Below are positions 25,611 to 35,131 of a DNA stretch of 64,000 bases, in pieces (within the stretch, counting starts at the first letter, position 1; every line of letters starts with the position of its first letter). The translations under genes were made by a program, and so were the position numbers. Source of the DNA: Ochrovirga pacifica (GTDB lineage: Bacteria; Bacteroidota; Bacteroidia; Flavobacteriales; Flavobacteriaceae); contig NZ_AFPK01000068.1 of the NCBI RefSeq assembly GCF_000220525.1, forward strand, positions 21,957 through 85,956. Reading direction: 5' to 3'. The notes beneath the pieces were generated by a model. That model was not told the DNA's origin, searched no databases, and was given only the letters and a program-made list of their open reading frames with translations.

Positions 25611-27707
25611 ATGAGAAAAATAGGAGTTGCTTTTTTTATGTTGCTAACAATCTTAGTCCGAGGACAAGGAAAGGATTTGTATGTTTATCAAAAAGGAGTA
25701 CATACGCCAATAATATATATGCCTAAGTTTAGCAGTATGCTAACCAATCCAATCAGTCATTTTCAAAAAGAGATCAAGGAAAAAACGGGCTTACTTATTT
25801 CTTTCTCCCCATCAAAAAGAAAAAATGATATCAACTTTCACTTTAAAATCGTTAAAGTATTAAGCAGCTATAATGTAGTGTTGGATGGAAGTGATTTGGT
25901 AATTAGCGCATCGGATGAAAGCGGTTTTATAGAGGCAGTAGATTATTTGGTAAACGATTACTTGGTGTTTACCAAAGATCAAGAAATTAAAATACCCACC
26001 AAAATACAACCCAAACCAACCCATAATTCGAGGTTAAAATATAGAGAAGTGTATTTTTCTCAAAATTTTCAGCCACAGACAAGGTCTTTTTATAAGAATC
26101 AATACTTAGAAACAGAATGGGGCTTGTGGGGACACAATATTCGTAAATGGGTAAAAAAAGAACAACCATCGGAGTTGATTTATGCATTGCATAACGGAGA
26201 AAGAAATTCAGATCAACTGTGTTTTTCTAGTGTTGAACTAGAGCAAATTATTGAAAAAAATATAGCATACTTTAAGGAAAATGAGCCGTCGTTAAAAAGA
26301 TTTATGATTGCACCAGACGACAATTCCATTGTTTGCCAATGCAATTTGTGCAAGGCTAAAGGAAATACCAAAAAAAATGCAAGTCCTGCGGTCTACAGCT
26401 TACTGGCTCAATTAGCAAAAAGGCATACAGACCTAAGTTTTTGGTCTTTGGGTTATGTAACAACCAAAACACCACCAACATTTCAATTACCTAAAAATGT
26501 AGGGGTGTTGTTAAGTACCATTGATTGTCAAGAGGCCTTGCCCTTAAAGGAAACCCCTAAAGGGAAAACATTTCTTAACCATATAGCAACTTGGAATTCG
26601 AAAATTCAGAATATTTTTATATGGGATTATGTTGTTAATTTTGATAATTACATGGATTTTTATCCCATTTACAAATCCACACAAAAAAACTTAAAATCGT
26701 ACATAGAACATGGAGTTACTGGTGTTTTTTTGCATGGTAGTGGTTACGAATATTCAGTAGCCGAAGAAGTAAAATACCATGTGCTTTCTCGTTTAATGCT
26801 AGATCCTAATGCAGACGTAAATCAACTAATAAAAGAGGGGGTTGTTAAGTATTATCCAGAACTTTCGGCTATCTTAACCCCTTACCTTATCAACATAGAA
26901 AACAAAGCGGTTAATTCTCAAAAAAAACAACACATTTATAGCGGAATTAAATTAGCTAATAAACGTTATTTGGCATTGGAGGAATTGGAAAGTTTGTTAA
27001 AGGAATTAAAGTCTTTTAATTCAGAAAAAACAAGTAAATTAAAATTAGCTTTGTTGTATTTGCAGTTAGAACTGATGCATGTAAACGGACTTAAGAATGA
27101 AGGAATGGGAACGCTGAATGATAATAATATTCAGCTAACAAGAGATGTATCTGGAAAACTGTCTGAGTTAGAGAGATTGATGCAAAGTACTGGGTTGAAT
27201 CAAATTAACGAAAAAAAAGATACCTTTTCTAATTATGTTCATCAGTGGAAAGAATTTTTAAAACGAATTAAAAACAATCCTTCCTTTTTCAACACAAGCA
27301 TTAGAACTTTTTCTACTTTAGATGAAGATTACAATCAGATAAAAGTGTTGAATGACGGAGCTTTTGGATTTAATAATTATAATGACAACTGGTTGATTTT
27401 TAGCGGAAAGGAATTGTTAATTAACGTTAACAATGCTAAGTTTGTAGATAAAAAAGTAACCAAACTAGAAATAGGTTTTCTGTCAGATGTAAAACACAAA
27501 ATATATTTGCCAAGTTTGATACAGGTTTATGATAAATCGAATAATCTAGTGAAAGAAATTCCTATGTTTACAAAAAAAATAAATGGTTCTCATGTAGAAA
27601 TTCTAGAGATTTTGTTACCTTATACAGAAGGAAATTTTTCTTACAACTTGCGATTTGTTAATGATCACAAATCTATAGCAATTGATGAAATAAGATTTTT
27701 AAGATGA
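25611..27707 (+). CDS. DUF4838-domain secreted protein of the exopolysaccharide cluster
   Basis: A 698-aa protein with a signal peptide (VAFFMLLTILVRGQG). An N-terminal alpha/beta domain (20-120) is followed by a TIM-barrel-like DUF4838 region with MIAPDDNSIVCQCNLCKA (three Cys, near 235-250) and FLHGSGYEYSVAEEVKYHVLSRL, and a C-terminal beta-sandwich-like domain ending IAIDEIRFLR. DUF4838 proteins resemble glycoside hydrolases such as alpha-glucuronidases. In this operon it occupies the place of the PgaB deacetylase/hydrolase, so it may trim or modify the polymer. The activity is not shown. It overlaps the next gene by four bases. Confidence 0.75.
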   Translation: MRKIGVAFFMLLTILVRGQGKDLYVYQKGVHTPIIYMPKFSSMLTNPISHFQKEIKEKTGLLISFSPSKRKNDINFHFKIVKVLSSYNVVLDGSDLVISASDESGFIEAVDYLVNDYLVFTKDQEIKIPTKIQPKPTHNSRLKYREVYFSQNFQPQTRSFYKNQYLETEWGLWGHNIRKWVKKEQPSELIYALHNGERNSDQLCFSSVELEQIIEKNIAYFKENEPSLKRFMIAPDDNSIVCQCNLCKAKGNTKKNASPAVYSLLAQLAKRHTDLSFWSLGYVTTKTPPTFQLPKNVGVLLSTIDCQEALPLKETPKGKTFLNHIATWNSKIQNIFIWDYVVNFDNYMDFYPIYKSTQKNLKSYIEHGVTGVFLHGSGYEYSVAEEVKYHVLSRLMLDPNADVNQLIKEGVVKYYPELSAILTPYLINIENKAVNSQKKQHIYSGIKLANKRYLALEELESLLKELKSFNSEKTSKLKLALLYLQLELMHVNGLKNEGMGTLNDNNIQLTRDVSGKLSELERLMQSTGLNQINEKKDTFSNYVHQWKEFLKRIKNNPSFFNTSIRTFSTLDEDYNQIKVLNDGAFGFNNYNDNWLIFSGKELLINVNNAKFVDKKVTKLEIGFLSDVKHKIYLPSLIQVYDKSNNLVKEIPMFTKKINGSHVEILEILLPYTEGNFSYNLRFVNDHKSIAIDEIRFLR

Positions 27708-28249
27708 TAAAAAATATACTCATTACGTTACTAAGCTTTTTGGCTCTTTCTTGTGGACAATACGCAAGAGAGCAAGCCTTAAACTCCCTTGAAAAAACGT
27801 CGATGGTTGTAGAAGATACCTTAAGACATTACTACCCTATAGTAAGGGGGAGCGTACTAAATACTTCATTTAAATTTACTAATACAGGAGAAAAGCCTTT
27901 GGTGATTAAAGATGTTATTCCTTCTTGTGGATGCATTGTTGTAGATTATCCAGAATCTGTTATACTTCCTGATGGTATAGGTTTTATCAATGTAGCATAT
28001 AACAGTAGAAAAAACATTGGTTTTGTAGAAGCTTATATTGATATATATGCCAATCTAGATTCTGTAATGAAACAAACGGTGGTTTTTGATGTAAATGTTG
28101 TTACCCACGCAGACTATACTAGGGATTATGAGGAAATGTACAACAAGTACTTAGAAGAAGAAAAATCCAATGCTTTAGAAAAAGGAGTAGAGGGAGACCC
28201 TACTCAACAAGGATATTTTGTAGAGCTTGGAGGGGAAATGAAATTCTAA
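27704..28249 (+). CDS. DUF1573 lipoprotein
   Basis: A 181-aa protein with a lipobox (LLSFLALSCG) and one Ig-like DUF1573 domain (FKFTNTGEKPLVIKDVIPSCGCI, then INVAYNSR). It starts inside the end of the DUF4838 gene (ATGA overlap) and is the last gene of the cluster before a bidirectional terminator. Its function is unknown. As an outer-membrane-anchored beta-sandwich it could support the export machinery. Confidence 0.85.
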   Translation: MIKNILITLLSFLALSCGQYAREQALNSLEKTSMVVEDTLRHYYPIVRGSVLNTSFKFTNTGEKPLVIKDVIPSCGCIVVDYPESVILPDGIGFINVAYNSRKNIGFVEAYIDIYANLDSVMKQTVVFDVNVVTHADYTRDYEEMYNKYLEEEKSNALEKGVEGDPTQQGYFVELGGEMKF

Positions 28250-28271
28250 AATTACCTTTTTTAATAAACAT

Positions 28272-28309
28272 AAAAAAAGCTTCTGTATAATTGTACTGAA
28301 GCTTTTTTT
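28272..28309. terminator. Bidirectional terminator between the exopolysaccharide operon and thrC
   Basis: AAAAAAAGCTTC and GAAGCTTTTTTT form a stem with A and T tracts on the two sides, between convergent genes. Confidence 0.85.
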
Positions 28310-28325
28310 CTAAGAAAAGTTTTAT

Positions 28326-29624
28326 CTAAGACTTTAAGAAATCTGTTAGCCCTTTGTAATCAGAAATTTTAATAGCTGTTTTAGGTTGATCTATAACTGC
28401 TTTTATTTGTTTTGGTAATTCAATTGTTTCTGCTACACCAGGATACAATACATCTAAAAACTTTACAGGATGTGCTGTTTCTAAGAAGATACCTTGCGTG
28501 TTTTCTGCTGTTTTTAAGTAATTTTTTAAGGCCAAATAGCCAATAGCTCCATGAGGTTCAGCTACATACTGGTGTTTTTTATGCAAATGTCCCATAGCTG
28601 CGGTAGCTTCTTCATCAGTATAAGAAAATCCTTTTAGGTTGCTACGTAACTTTTCGATATCAAAGTCGTGTAATTTCTCTATTCTAATAAAGTTGCTCGG
28701 AGCTCCAACGTCCATAGCGTTAGAAATAGTAGCTATGGTCGGCTTAGGTTCGTATATTCCAGATTCTAAGTAAGCAGGAACCACTCTATTTACATTGGTA
28801 CCTGTAACAAACTCTTTGATGGGTAAGCCTAATTTTTGTGCAATCATTCCTGCACAAATATTACCAAAATTACCACTAGGTACAGAAAAAACGAGCTCTT
28901 TAGAGGTGTCTTTTAGTTGTTTATAAGCAAAGAAAAAGTAAAATGCCTGTGGTAACCAACGAGCTATATTGATAGAGTTGGCAGATGTTAAGGTTCTGTA
29001 TTCTTTTAGAGATGGGTCTAAGAAAGCTGTTTTTACCATGTCTTGACAATCGTCAAAAGCACCGTCAACCTCCAAAGCCGTTATGTTTTGTCCTAAGGTG
29101 GTCAGTTGCTTTTCTTGTACTTCAGACACCTTTCCACTAGGATATAAAATTACTACATTTACCCCGTCAACTCCTAAAAAACCACTGGCTACTGCACCTC
29201 CAGTATCTCCAGATGTTGCAACCAATACGGTAACGTCTTTGTCGTTTTTTTCTTGTTGGTTAAAATATCCCAAACAACGAGCCATAAAACGGGCTCCTAC
29301 ATCTTTAAAAGCCATTGTAGGACCATGAAACAATTCCAAAGAACCAATGTTTTCTTCAATAGGCACGACAGGGAAATCAAAACACAATACGTCTTTTACA
29401 ATGGTTCTAAGTTCTTGTTCAGGAATTTCATCACCTACGAATTGTTGTATAATTTCGTAAGCAATTTCATCATTGCTGTATTTGTCTAAGTTGTTGATGA
29501 AATCTTGAGATAAAGGAGTAATGCTTTCTGGAAAATACAAGCCTCTATCGGGTGCAATTCCGTTGACTACTGCATCTCTAAAAGATACATCAGGAGCTTT
29601 TTCGTTTAAACTAAAATATTTCAT
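28326..29624 (-). CDS. thrC: Threonine synthase
   Basis: A 432-aa PLP enzyme that converts O-phosphohomoserine to threonine. It has the N-terminal segment YSLNEKAPDVSF, the PLP-lysine motif HGPTMAFKDVGA near residue 107, ATSGDTGGA, and FSVPSGNFGN. Length is normal. It is the third gene of the minus-strand order thrA-thrB-thrC, 88 bases after thrB, and ends at a bidirectional terminator. Confidence 0.97.
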   Translation of the reverse strand: MKYFSLNEKAPDVSFRDAVVNGIAPDRGLYFPESITPLSQDFINNLDKYSNDEIAYEIIQQFVGDEIPEQELRTIVKDVLCFDFPVVPIEENIGSLELFHGPTMAFKDVGARFMARCLGYFNQQEKNDKDVTVLVATSGDTGGAVASGFLGVDGVNVVILYPSGKVSEVQEKQLTTLGQNITALEVDGAFDDCQDMVKTAFLDPSLKEYRTLTSANSINIARWLPQAFYFFFAYKQLKDTSKELVFSVPSGNFGNICAGMIAQKLGLPIKEFVTGTNVNRVVPAYLESGIYEPKPTIATISNAMDVGAPSNFIRIEKLHDFDIEKLRSNLKGFSYTDEEATAAMGHLHKKHQYVAEPHGAIGYLALKNYLKTAENTQGIFLETAHPVKFLDVLYPGVAETIELPKQIKAVIDQPKTAIKISDYKGLTDFLKS

Positions 29625-29712
29625 TGTTCGTAGCTTTAAGCTGTTTTTTTGTGTTTATATGTGGGATTGATGCTATGCTTTTGTTTAGCAAATTACTTAA
29701 ATGAATGGTGTG

Positions 29713-30636
29713 CTATAGAATCTTAATCCCTTGATCGTTTACTTTAGAAATGTGAATATCGTATTGTACCCCTACTTTATTGTATACAGCTTTCATGGCT
29801 TCTGCAACTTTTTGGGCTGTTTGTTCGCCTTTACTTAAAGCAAAAATAGAAGGTCCAGATCCTGAAATTCCAGAACCCAAAGCTCCTGCTTCTTTACAAG
29901 CTTCTTTTACAAGGTCAAAAGCGGGAATTAAAATAGAACGGATAGGTTCTACAATCTCATCATGTAGTGAACGAGAAAGCAAATCGTAATCTTCCGTGTA
30001 CAAAGCACTCACCAAAGCTCCAATATTTCCCCATTGGGTAATGGCTGTTTTTAAACGTAGTTTGCTTTTTAGAATTTCTCTTGCATCGGCAGTTTTTACC
30101 TCTATTTGTGGGTGTATTACTGTAGCGTACAGTTCCGAAGGTGTGTGTAGTTTAATAACATCCAAAGGTTGGGTAGCTCTTACCAAGGTAAAACCCCCTA
30201 GCAAGGCCGGAGCAACATTGTCTGCATGTGGAACTCCGCTAGCTAGTTCCTCACCTTTCATAGCAAAAGCAATAAGCTCGTGCTGACTAAAAGGTTGTCC
30301 AAGTAATTGATTTACTCCGTAGACAGCCCCTGTGCTACTAGCAGCAGAACTACCAATTCCACTACCAGGTTTTATGTTTTTATAGATTTCTATTTCAAAA
30401 CCATCTGTGGTATTGTTCAATTTCTTTAGCATGGCCAATACAGCAACTCCTGCTACATTTTTTTCAGCTTCTAAAGGCAGATCCTGACCTATTATTTTAG
30501 TGATTTTAACACCTGGTTCTTCGACTTTACGAATCACCATTTGATCACCTGTGGTATCTAAACAAAGTCCTAATACATCAAAACCACAGGAAACGTTGGC
30601 GATAGTAGCTGGACAAAATATTTTTATTTCTTTCAT
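29713..30636 (-). CDS. thrB: Homoserine kinase
   Basis: A GHMP kinase of 307 aa with the ATP loop PGSGIGSSAASSTGAV and C-terminal GSGISGSGPSIFAL. The start at 30636 (MKEIKIFCPATIANVSCG) is chosen because the family begins there. A longer reading from 30711 would add 25 unrelated lysine-rich residues. It phosphorylates homoserine, the product of ThrA, for ThrC. Confidence 0.95.
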   Translation of the reverse strand: MKEIKIFCPATIANVSCGFDVLGLCLDTTGDQMVIRKVEEPGVKITKIIGQDLPLEAEKNVAGVAVLAMLKKLNNTTDGFEIEIYKNIKPGSGIGSSAASSTGAVYGVNQLLGQPFSQHELIAFAMKGEELASGVPHADNVAPALLGGFTLVRATQPLDVIKLHTPSELYATVIHPQIEVKTADAREILKSKLRLKTAITQWGNIGALVSALYTEDYDLLSRSLHDEIVEPIRSILIPAFDLVKEACKEAGALGSGISGSGPSIFALSKGEQTAQKVAEAMKAVYNKVGVQYDIHISKVNDQGIKIL

Positions 30637-30724
30637 TTTTTTCTTTTTAGTATTAAGTAATAAGTACAAAGCAATAAGTTTTTTACAATACTTTTTTTTG
30701 CTTTGTACCATATACTAATTACTA

Positions 30725-33172
30725 CTAACCACGTCCTATTCTAATAATATCAGCAAAAATTCCTGAAGCTGTAACATCAGCACCAGCACCAGCACCTTTT
30801 ACTATTAAAGGGAACTCTGGGTATCTTTCGGTAAAAAACAGGACAATATTATCACTTCCTTGTAGGTTGTAAAATGGATGTTGTGCATCTACCTCTTGCA
30901 AAGATACATTAGCTTTTCCTTCTTTGTATTCTGCTACGTATTTTAACTGCGTGTTGTTGGCAGCAGCTGTATCTTTTATTTTATTAAAATGAGCTTCCTC
31001 TGCAATTAATGTCTTTTTAAAGTCTTCTACACTAGCAGCTTCTAAACTAGATGTTGGCAAAAAAGAAATATTCTCAATATCTTCTAAATTCATTTTTGCA
31101 CCGCTTTCACGTGCTAGAATTAATATTTTTCTGGCAACATCAACACCGCTTAAATCAATTCTAGGATCTGGTTCTGTGTATCCTAATGCTCCTGCTTGAT
31201 CCACGATTTCAGCAAAATTAGCATCTCCTACAAAAGAGTTAAAAATAAAGTTTAGAGAACCAGATGCTACTGCTTGAATTTTTTTGATTCGGTCTCCTGA
31301 TTGCACCAAATTATTTAAAGTGTTGATAATTGGAAGTCCCGCACCCACGTTGGTTTCAAACAAGTAGGGAGCATTGTATTCTTGAGATATTTTTTTTAAC
31401 CTTGCATAAATACTGTATTCCGAAGATGCTGCAATTTTGTTACACGTAACTACAGCAATACTTTCTTTTAAATAATCAGCATACAAACCAGCAATAGTAG
31501 CATTGGCAGTATTGTCTACAAATACGCTGTTGATGAGGTTCATTTCTTTTACATGCTCCAAGAACAAATCAAGGTTTAGCTCTTCTCCACAATCGATTAG
31601 ATGTTGTTTCCAGTCAGAAGTTAAATCCAAACCTTCGGCATCAAAAATCATTTTTTTAGAGTTGGCCATACCAACTACCTGTATGTTTAGCTGTAGCGTG
31701 TCTAGTAAATAATCTTTTTGTTGTTCTATTTGCTCAATCAATTTACCTCCTACATTTCCTACACCTACTATAAATAGATTTAGTTTGGTAATGTGTTCTT
31801 CAAAAAACTCTTCATGTAGGCTATTTAATGCTTTGGTTACGTTTTTACTATCAATAACTGTAGAAATGTTTCTTTCTGAAGCTCCCTGTGCAATTGCGTG
31901 TATGTTTACGTTGTCTTTTCCTAAGGCACTAAACATTTTACCACTAATCCCTTGATGACTTTTCATTTCTTCACCTACAATAGCTACAATGGCCATTTTG
32001 GTTTCTATGTGCAAAGGATCAATTTTTCCTAGACTTAATTCGTATGCAAACTCATCCTGAATAGCCAATTCTGCTTTTTCAACATCGTCCATATCAATTG
32101 CAATACAAATAGAATGTTCAGATGAAGCTTGGGTAATTAAAATAACATTGACTTCTTTTTCAGACAAGGCACTAAACAATCGTTTAGAAACTCCAGGGAT
32201 TCCAATCAAACCATTTCCTTCGACAGTAGCAAGAGCAATGTTGTCTATATGGCTAATTCCTTTTACAAGAGCATCACCTTGTGTATTTTGATCATTTATA
32301 AAAGACCCCGGATCTTCTGGAGAAAAGGTGTTTTTTATATACAATGGTATGTTTTTGTGCATTACAGGTTGTACCGTTGGAGGATACAATACTGAAGCTC
32401 CAAAGTGAGATAGTTCCATCGCTTCGCTGTACGATAATTTTTCTATCGGTTTTGCCTGTTTTACCAATTTGGGATTTGCAGTATACATACCGCTAACATC
32501 GGTCCATATTTCTAATTGCTCTACTTCTAAAGCGGCAGCAATAATTGCAGCAGTATAGTCAGAACCACCACGTCCTAGTGTAGTTTTTTCACCCGCAGGG
32601 TTGCAAGCAATAAATCCTGGCAATACAGTAATGTTATGCGAGTTGTTTGAAAAGTATTCTTTAATATTATTTTCAGTAAGATCCTGAATCACACTAGCGT
32701 TTCCAAAATTACTGTTCGATATAATCAATTCGCCAGAATTTTTGTAAATAGCATCCAACTCTCTACATTGTAGTGCTTTGGTAATGATAAATGTAGATAA
32801 AAACTCTCCGTAACTAACAATGGTATCTTTTGTTTTGGCAGAAAGTTCTTGAAGCAAAGAAACCCCTTCTAAAATGTTCTCTAGTTCGTTGATTCGTTTT
32901 TTAACACCGCTTAAAACACTTCCTTGACTGTTTACTGGAATTAATTCTCGTACAATATCAAAATGATTTTGTTCTAGCATAGCCAAATCTTGGGTATACG
33001 TATCGTCTTGTTGTTGTGCTTTATTTGCCATTGCAATCAGTGCGTCTGTAGTTTTGTTGATGGCAGAAAACACTACAGCAATTTGCTGAGAATTGTTTTT
33101 AAGGATATCAATTACGCGTTCAATATTCTGAGCTGAGGCAATAGAAGTACCTCCAAATTTTAATATTTTCAT
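30725..33172 (-). CDS. thrA: Bifunctional aspartokinase / homoserine dehydrogenase
   Basis: An 815-aa fusion. Aspartokinase (KFGGTS at 5-10, LGRGGSDYTAA) covers about 1-290. Two ACT-type regulatory segments follow (about 310-455, with VILITQASSEHSI and NIHAIAQGASERNIS). Homoserine dehydrogenase begins at VGVGNVGG near 465 and carries TNVGAGLPIINTL and GYTEPDPRIDLSGVDVARK. The ACT domains imply feedback control by threonine. A 27-codon threonine-rich leader frame lies upstream, suggesting added control by attenuation. Confidence 0.97.
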   Translation of the reverse strand: MKILKFGGTSIASAQNIERVIDILKNNSQQIAVVFSAINKTTDALIAMANKAQQQDDTYTQDLAMLEQNHFDIVRELIPVNSQGSVLSGVKKRINELENILEGVSLLQELSAKTKDTIVSYGEFLSTFIITKALQCRELDAIYKNSGELIISNSNFGNASVIQDLTENNIKEYFSNNSHNITVLPGFIACNPAGEKTTLGRGGSDYTAAIIAAALEVEQLEIWTDVSGMYTANPKLVKQAKPIEKLSYSEAMELSHFGASVLYPPTVQPVMHKNIPLYIKNTFSPEDPGSFINDQNTQGDALVKGISHIDNIALATVEGNGLIGIPGVSKRLFSALSEKEVNVILITQASSEHSICIAIDMDDVEKAELAIQDEFAYELSLGKIDPLHIETKMAIVAIVGEEMKSHQGISGKMFSALGKDNVNIHAIAQGASERNISTVIDSKNVTKALNSLHEEFFEEHITKLNLFIVGVGNVGGKLIEQIEQQKDYLLDTLQLNIQVVGMANSKKMIFDAEGLDLTSDWKQHLIDCGEELNLDLFLEHVKEMNLINSVFVDNTANATIAGLYADYLKESIAVVTCNKIAASSEYSIYARLKKISQEYNAPYLFETNVGAGLPIINTLNNLVQSGDRIKKIQAVASGSLNFIFNSFVGDANFAEIVDQAGALGYTEPDPRIDLSGVDVARKILILARESGAKMNLEDIENISFLPTSSLEAASVEDFKKTLIAEEAHFNKIKDTAAANNTQLKYVAEYKEGKANVSLQEVDAQHPFYNLQGSDNIVLFFTERYPEFPLIVKGAGAGADVTASGIFADIIRIGRG

Positions 33173-33206
33173 AGATGTAGAAAAAGGATTGAGAAAAAAA
33201 ATAGTA

Positions 33207-33245
33207 CTTGATTTTTAATGGATAACATGTCAATTAAATTTCAAG
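33207..33245 (-). terminator. Possible attenuator hairpin in the thrA leader
   Basis: On the minus strand CTTGAAATTTAAT pairs with ATTAAAAATCAAG (11 of 13 pairs, with two internal A-A mismatches) around a 13-base loop. After five more bases comes a run of eight T (33194-33201). It lies ten bases after the leader-peptide stop and before thrA. The stem is AT-rich and weak, so this is only a candidate. Confidence 0.4.
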
Positions 33246-33255
33246 ATTTTGCGGT

Positions 33256-33339
33256 TTATACATATAAATAGTGAAGATACCCCCAAGGGGTTGTAGTAAC
33301 AAAAGTGATAACTGTATATGTAGTTTTACTATTTTTCAC
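33256..33339 (-). CDS. thrL: Threonine-rich leader peptide of the thr operon
   Basis: A 27-codon frame with a GTG start and TAA stop, reading (V/M)KNSKTTYTVITFVTTT then PWGYLHYLYV. Seven of its first 17 residues are Thr (positions 6, 7, 9, 12, 15, 16, 17), with one Ile. It starts four bases after a -7 element, so it would be translated from a leaderless transcript. A weak hairpin and T-run follow before thrA. This is the classic layout of attenuation by threonine supply, as in the E. coli thr leader. The peptide is unlikely to have another function. Confidence 0.7.
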   Translation of the reverse strand: MKNSKTTYTVITFVTTTPWGYLHYLYV

Positions 33340-33343
33340 GGCT

Positions 33344-33351
33344 CAAAATTA
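33344..33351 (-). promoter_or_regulatory. -7 promoter element of the thr operon
   Basis: On the minus strand TAATTTTG, matching TAnnTTTG, directly before the leader-peptide GTG. No clear -33 TTG is seen. Confidence 0.5.
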
Positions 33352-33446
33352 AGAAAATAATTAAAAAAAGAGGTTTAATTGTGTATAAAATCATACCAAA
33401 TAAACAGGAAAGCCTGTGAATCAGATGAATTTACTTATAAGAATTG

Positions 33447-33454
33447 TATATTTG
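33447..33454 (+). promoter_or_regulatory. -7 promoter element of the acyl-CoA dehydrogenase gene
   Basis: TATATTTG, a perfect -7 box, 31 bases before the ATG at 33486. It overlaps the more upstream ATG at 33444, which decides the start in favour of 33486. Confidence 0.6.
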
Positions 33455-33485
33455 CACCACTAAATTTAAAAAGACAAATACGCAT

Positions 33486-34994
33486 ATGTCCTTAAAAGAG
33501 ATACAAAATATTTCTTTCGATAGTTTCTTAAAAGATTTTAAAGAAACTTTAAAAAGCGTTTTTTACGAGAAAGATGATATTCAGAAATTTAGCCAGGTTA
33601 GAGGTTTTCCTTCTTTGGTCTTTAGAGATATCATGGCAAAAAAGCCGTTGTCGGTTGCTATTCCCGAAGAACATGGAGGTAGAGGTGTAAAGGTAAAAGA
33701 ATGTTTGGGAGTGCTTGAGGCTGCTTCGTACGAATCGTTGCCTTTATCGTTAACGTTTGGAATTAACATTGCTCTTTTTTTAGAGCCTGTAGCAAAGTAC
33801 GCAAAAGAAGAAGTAAAAGCCCCTATTTTTAATCGCTTTCTAGAAGAAAGAAACATGGGAGGGCTTATGATTACAGAACCTAGTTTTGGATCGGATGCAT
33901 TAAGCATGGAAACATCAAACACCTATGCCGATGGGAAATACCACATACAAGGTTACAAACACTGGCAAGGATTAACAGGTTTGGCCGATTATTGGTTGAT
34001 CACCTCAAGAAAAAAAGGAGCAGATGGAAAATTAGCAAGAGATATAGACTTCTTTATTGCCGATAATCAAGATCCAGAACAAAGAGTTATTGTAGAAGAG
34101 TACTACAACAACGCTGGATTGTATGCCATCCCTTATGGAAACAATAGACTGGATTTAAAAGTTCCAGAAAATCAAAAGTTAGAAGGAGGAAGCACAGGAA
34201 TAAAGTTGATGTTAGATTTATTGCACCGCTCTAGAATGCAATTTCCAGGAATGGCTATGGGATTCATCAAAAGAATGATGGACGAAGCAATAGAACATTG
34301 TCACAATAGAATTGTAGGTGGAAAAAACTTGTTGGCTTTAGATAAAGTAAAAGAACAAATTGCCAACATCCAATCTGCATTTACAGTATGTTCTGCAATG
34401 TGTGCTAGAAGTTCTGAAACAAGTGGTATTGATAAAGAACTGGCAACTTGTCAAGTGGAAGCAAATAGTATGAAGTCTGTAATTACAGATATGATGCAAG
34501 CAGCAGCACAAACATTGGTACAACTTTCAGGGTCTTCTGGTTACAAAGAAGAGAATATAGGAGCACGTGGGATTATGGATAGTAGAGCTTTTATGATTTT
34601 TGAAGGATCAAATGAAATGCTATACACACAGATTTCAGAAGCTGTGATGAAGTTGATGAAACGTAAGAAAATGACCAATTTGTTTGAGTTTTTAAATCAA
34701 TATGATTTAACGGCTAAGTCTTCTGACTTTTTTAAAGAAACCTTAAGTTTTAACTTAAACATGGATTTACCACAGCGTAAGATGGTAGATCTAGGAAAGA
34801 TTATTGGTAGGGTAGTTTCGGCCAACTTTGTAATAGATTTAGGTTTTAAAGGATTTCGATCAGATTTAGTGTCTGAATGTATTACAAGTCTTAAACATGA
34901 AATTACAGCAAGTGTTAGTTCTCTAACATTTCAAGAAAGCACAACTTTAATTACCGACTATAGACAGGGGAGTTCTTGGTTAGAGTTTTCTTAA
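33486..34994 (+). CDS. Acyl-CoA dehydrogenase family protein
   Basis: A 502-aa flavoprotein. The N-terminal helical domain is followed by a beta domain (MITEPSFGSDAL, HIQGYKHWQGLTGLADYWL) and a C-terminal helical domain with the catalytic-glutamate region MIFEGSNEML. It is longer than classical acyl-CoA dehydrogenases (about 380 aa) because of an extra C-terminal region of about 100 residues. The substrate is unknown. The start at 33486 (MSLKEIQNIS) is set by the promoter. It stands alone, followed by a terminator. Confidence 0.9.
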   Translation: MSLKEIQNISFDSFLKDFKETLKSVFYEKDDIQKFSQVRGFPSLVFRDIMAKKPLSVAIPEEHGGRGVKVKECLGVLEAASYESLPLSLTFGINIALFLEPVAKYAKEEVKAPIFNRFLEERNMGGLMITEPSFGSDALSMETSNTYADGKYHIQGYKHWQGLTGLADYWLITSRKKGADGKLARDIDFFIADNQDPEQRVIVEEYYNNAGLYAIPYGNNRLDLKVPENQKLEGGSTGIKLMLDLLHRSRMQFPGMAMGFIKRMMDEAIEHCHNRIVGGKNLLALDKVKEQIANIQSAFTVCSAMCARSSETSGIDKELATCQVEANSMKSVITDMMQAAAQTLVQLSGSSGYKEENIGARGIMDSRAFMIFEGSNEMLYTQISEAVMKLMKRKKMTNLFEFLNQYDLTAKSSDFFKETLSFNLNMDLPQRKMVDLGKIIGRVVSANFVIDLGFKGFRSDLVSECITSLKHEITASVSSLTFQESTTLITDYRQGSSWLEFS

Positions 34995-35015
34995 CTATTT
35001 GATTTAAAACAAGCT

Positions 35016-35047
35016 AAAAAAGTGATGTGAAAAACATCACTTTTTTT
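35016..35047 (+). terminator. Terminator after the acyl-CoA dehydrogenase gene
   Basis: AAAAAAGTGATG and CATCACTTTTTTT form a stem with a 7-base loop and a T-tract. Confidence 0.85.
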
Positions 35048-35069
35048 GTGAAAAAACTTTACTTTTTTG

Positions 35070-35099
35070 TTGTTGCAATGTAATAAAGTTGTATATTTG
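35070..35099 (+). promoter_or_regulatory. Promoter of tRNA-Asp
   Basis: TTG at 35070-35072, a 19-base spacer, then TATATTTG at 35092-35099. Both Bacteroidota boxes are at the usual spacing, 32 bases before the tRNA. Confidence 0.7.
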
Positions 35100-35131
35100 C
35101 AACCGCTAACACGATATGTATCGTACGCAAC

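Noticed and set aside
30637..30711. N-terminal extension of homoserine kinase
   Set aside because: Lys-rich, unlike the family; the conserved N-terminus begins at the ATG at 30636.
33282..33292. CCCCAAGGGG palindrome as a transcription attenuator
   Set aside because: The loop would be only two bases; it lies within the leader-peptide codons for Thr-Pro-Trp-Gly.
33444..33485. Upstream start for the acyl-CoA dehydrogenase
   Set aside because: It overlaps the TATATTTG promoter element, so it cannot be within the transcript.
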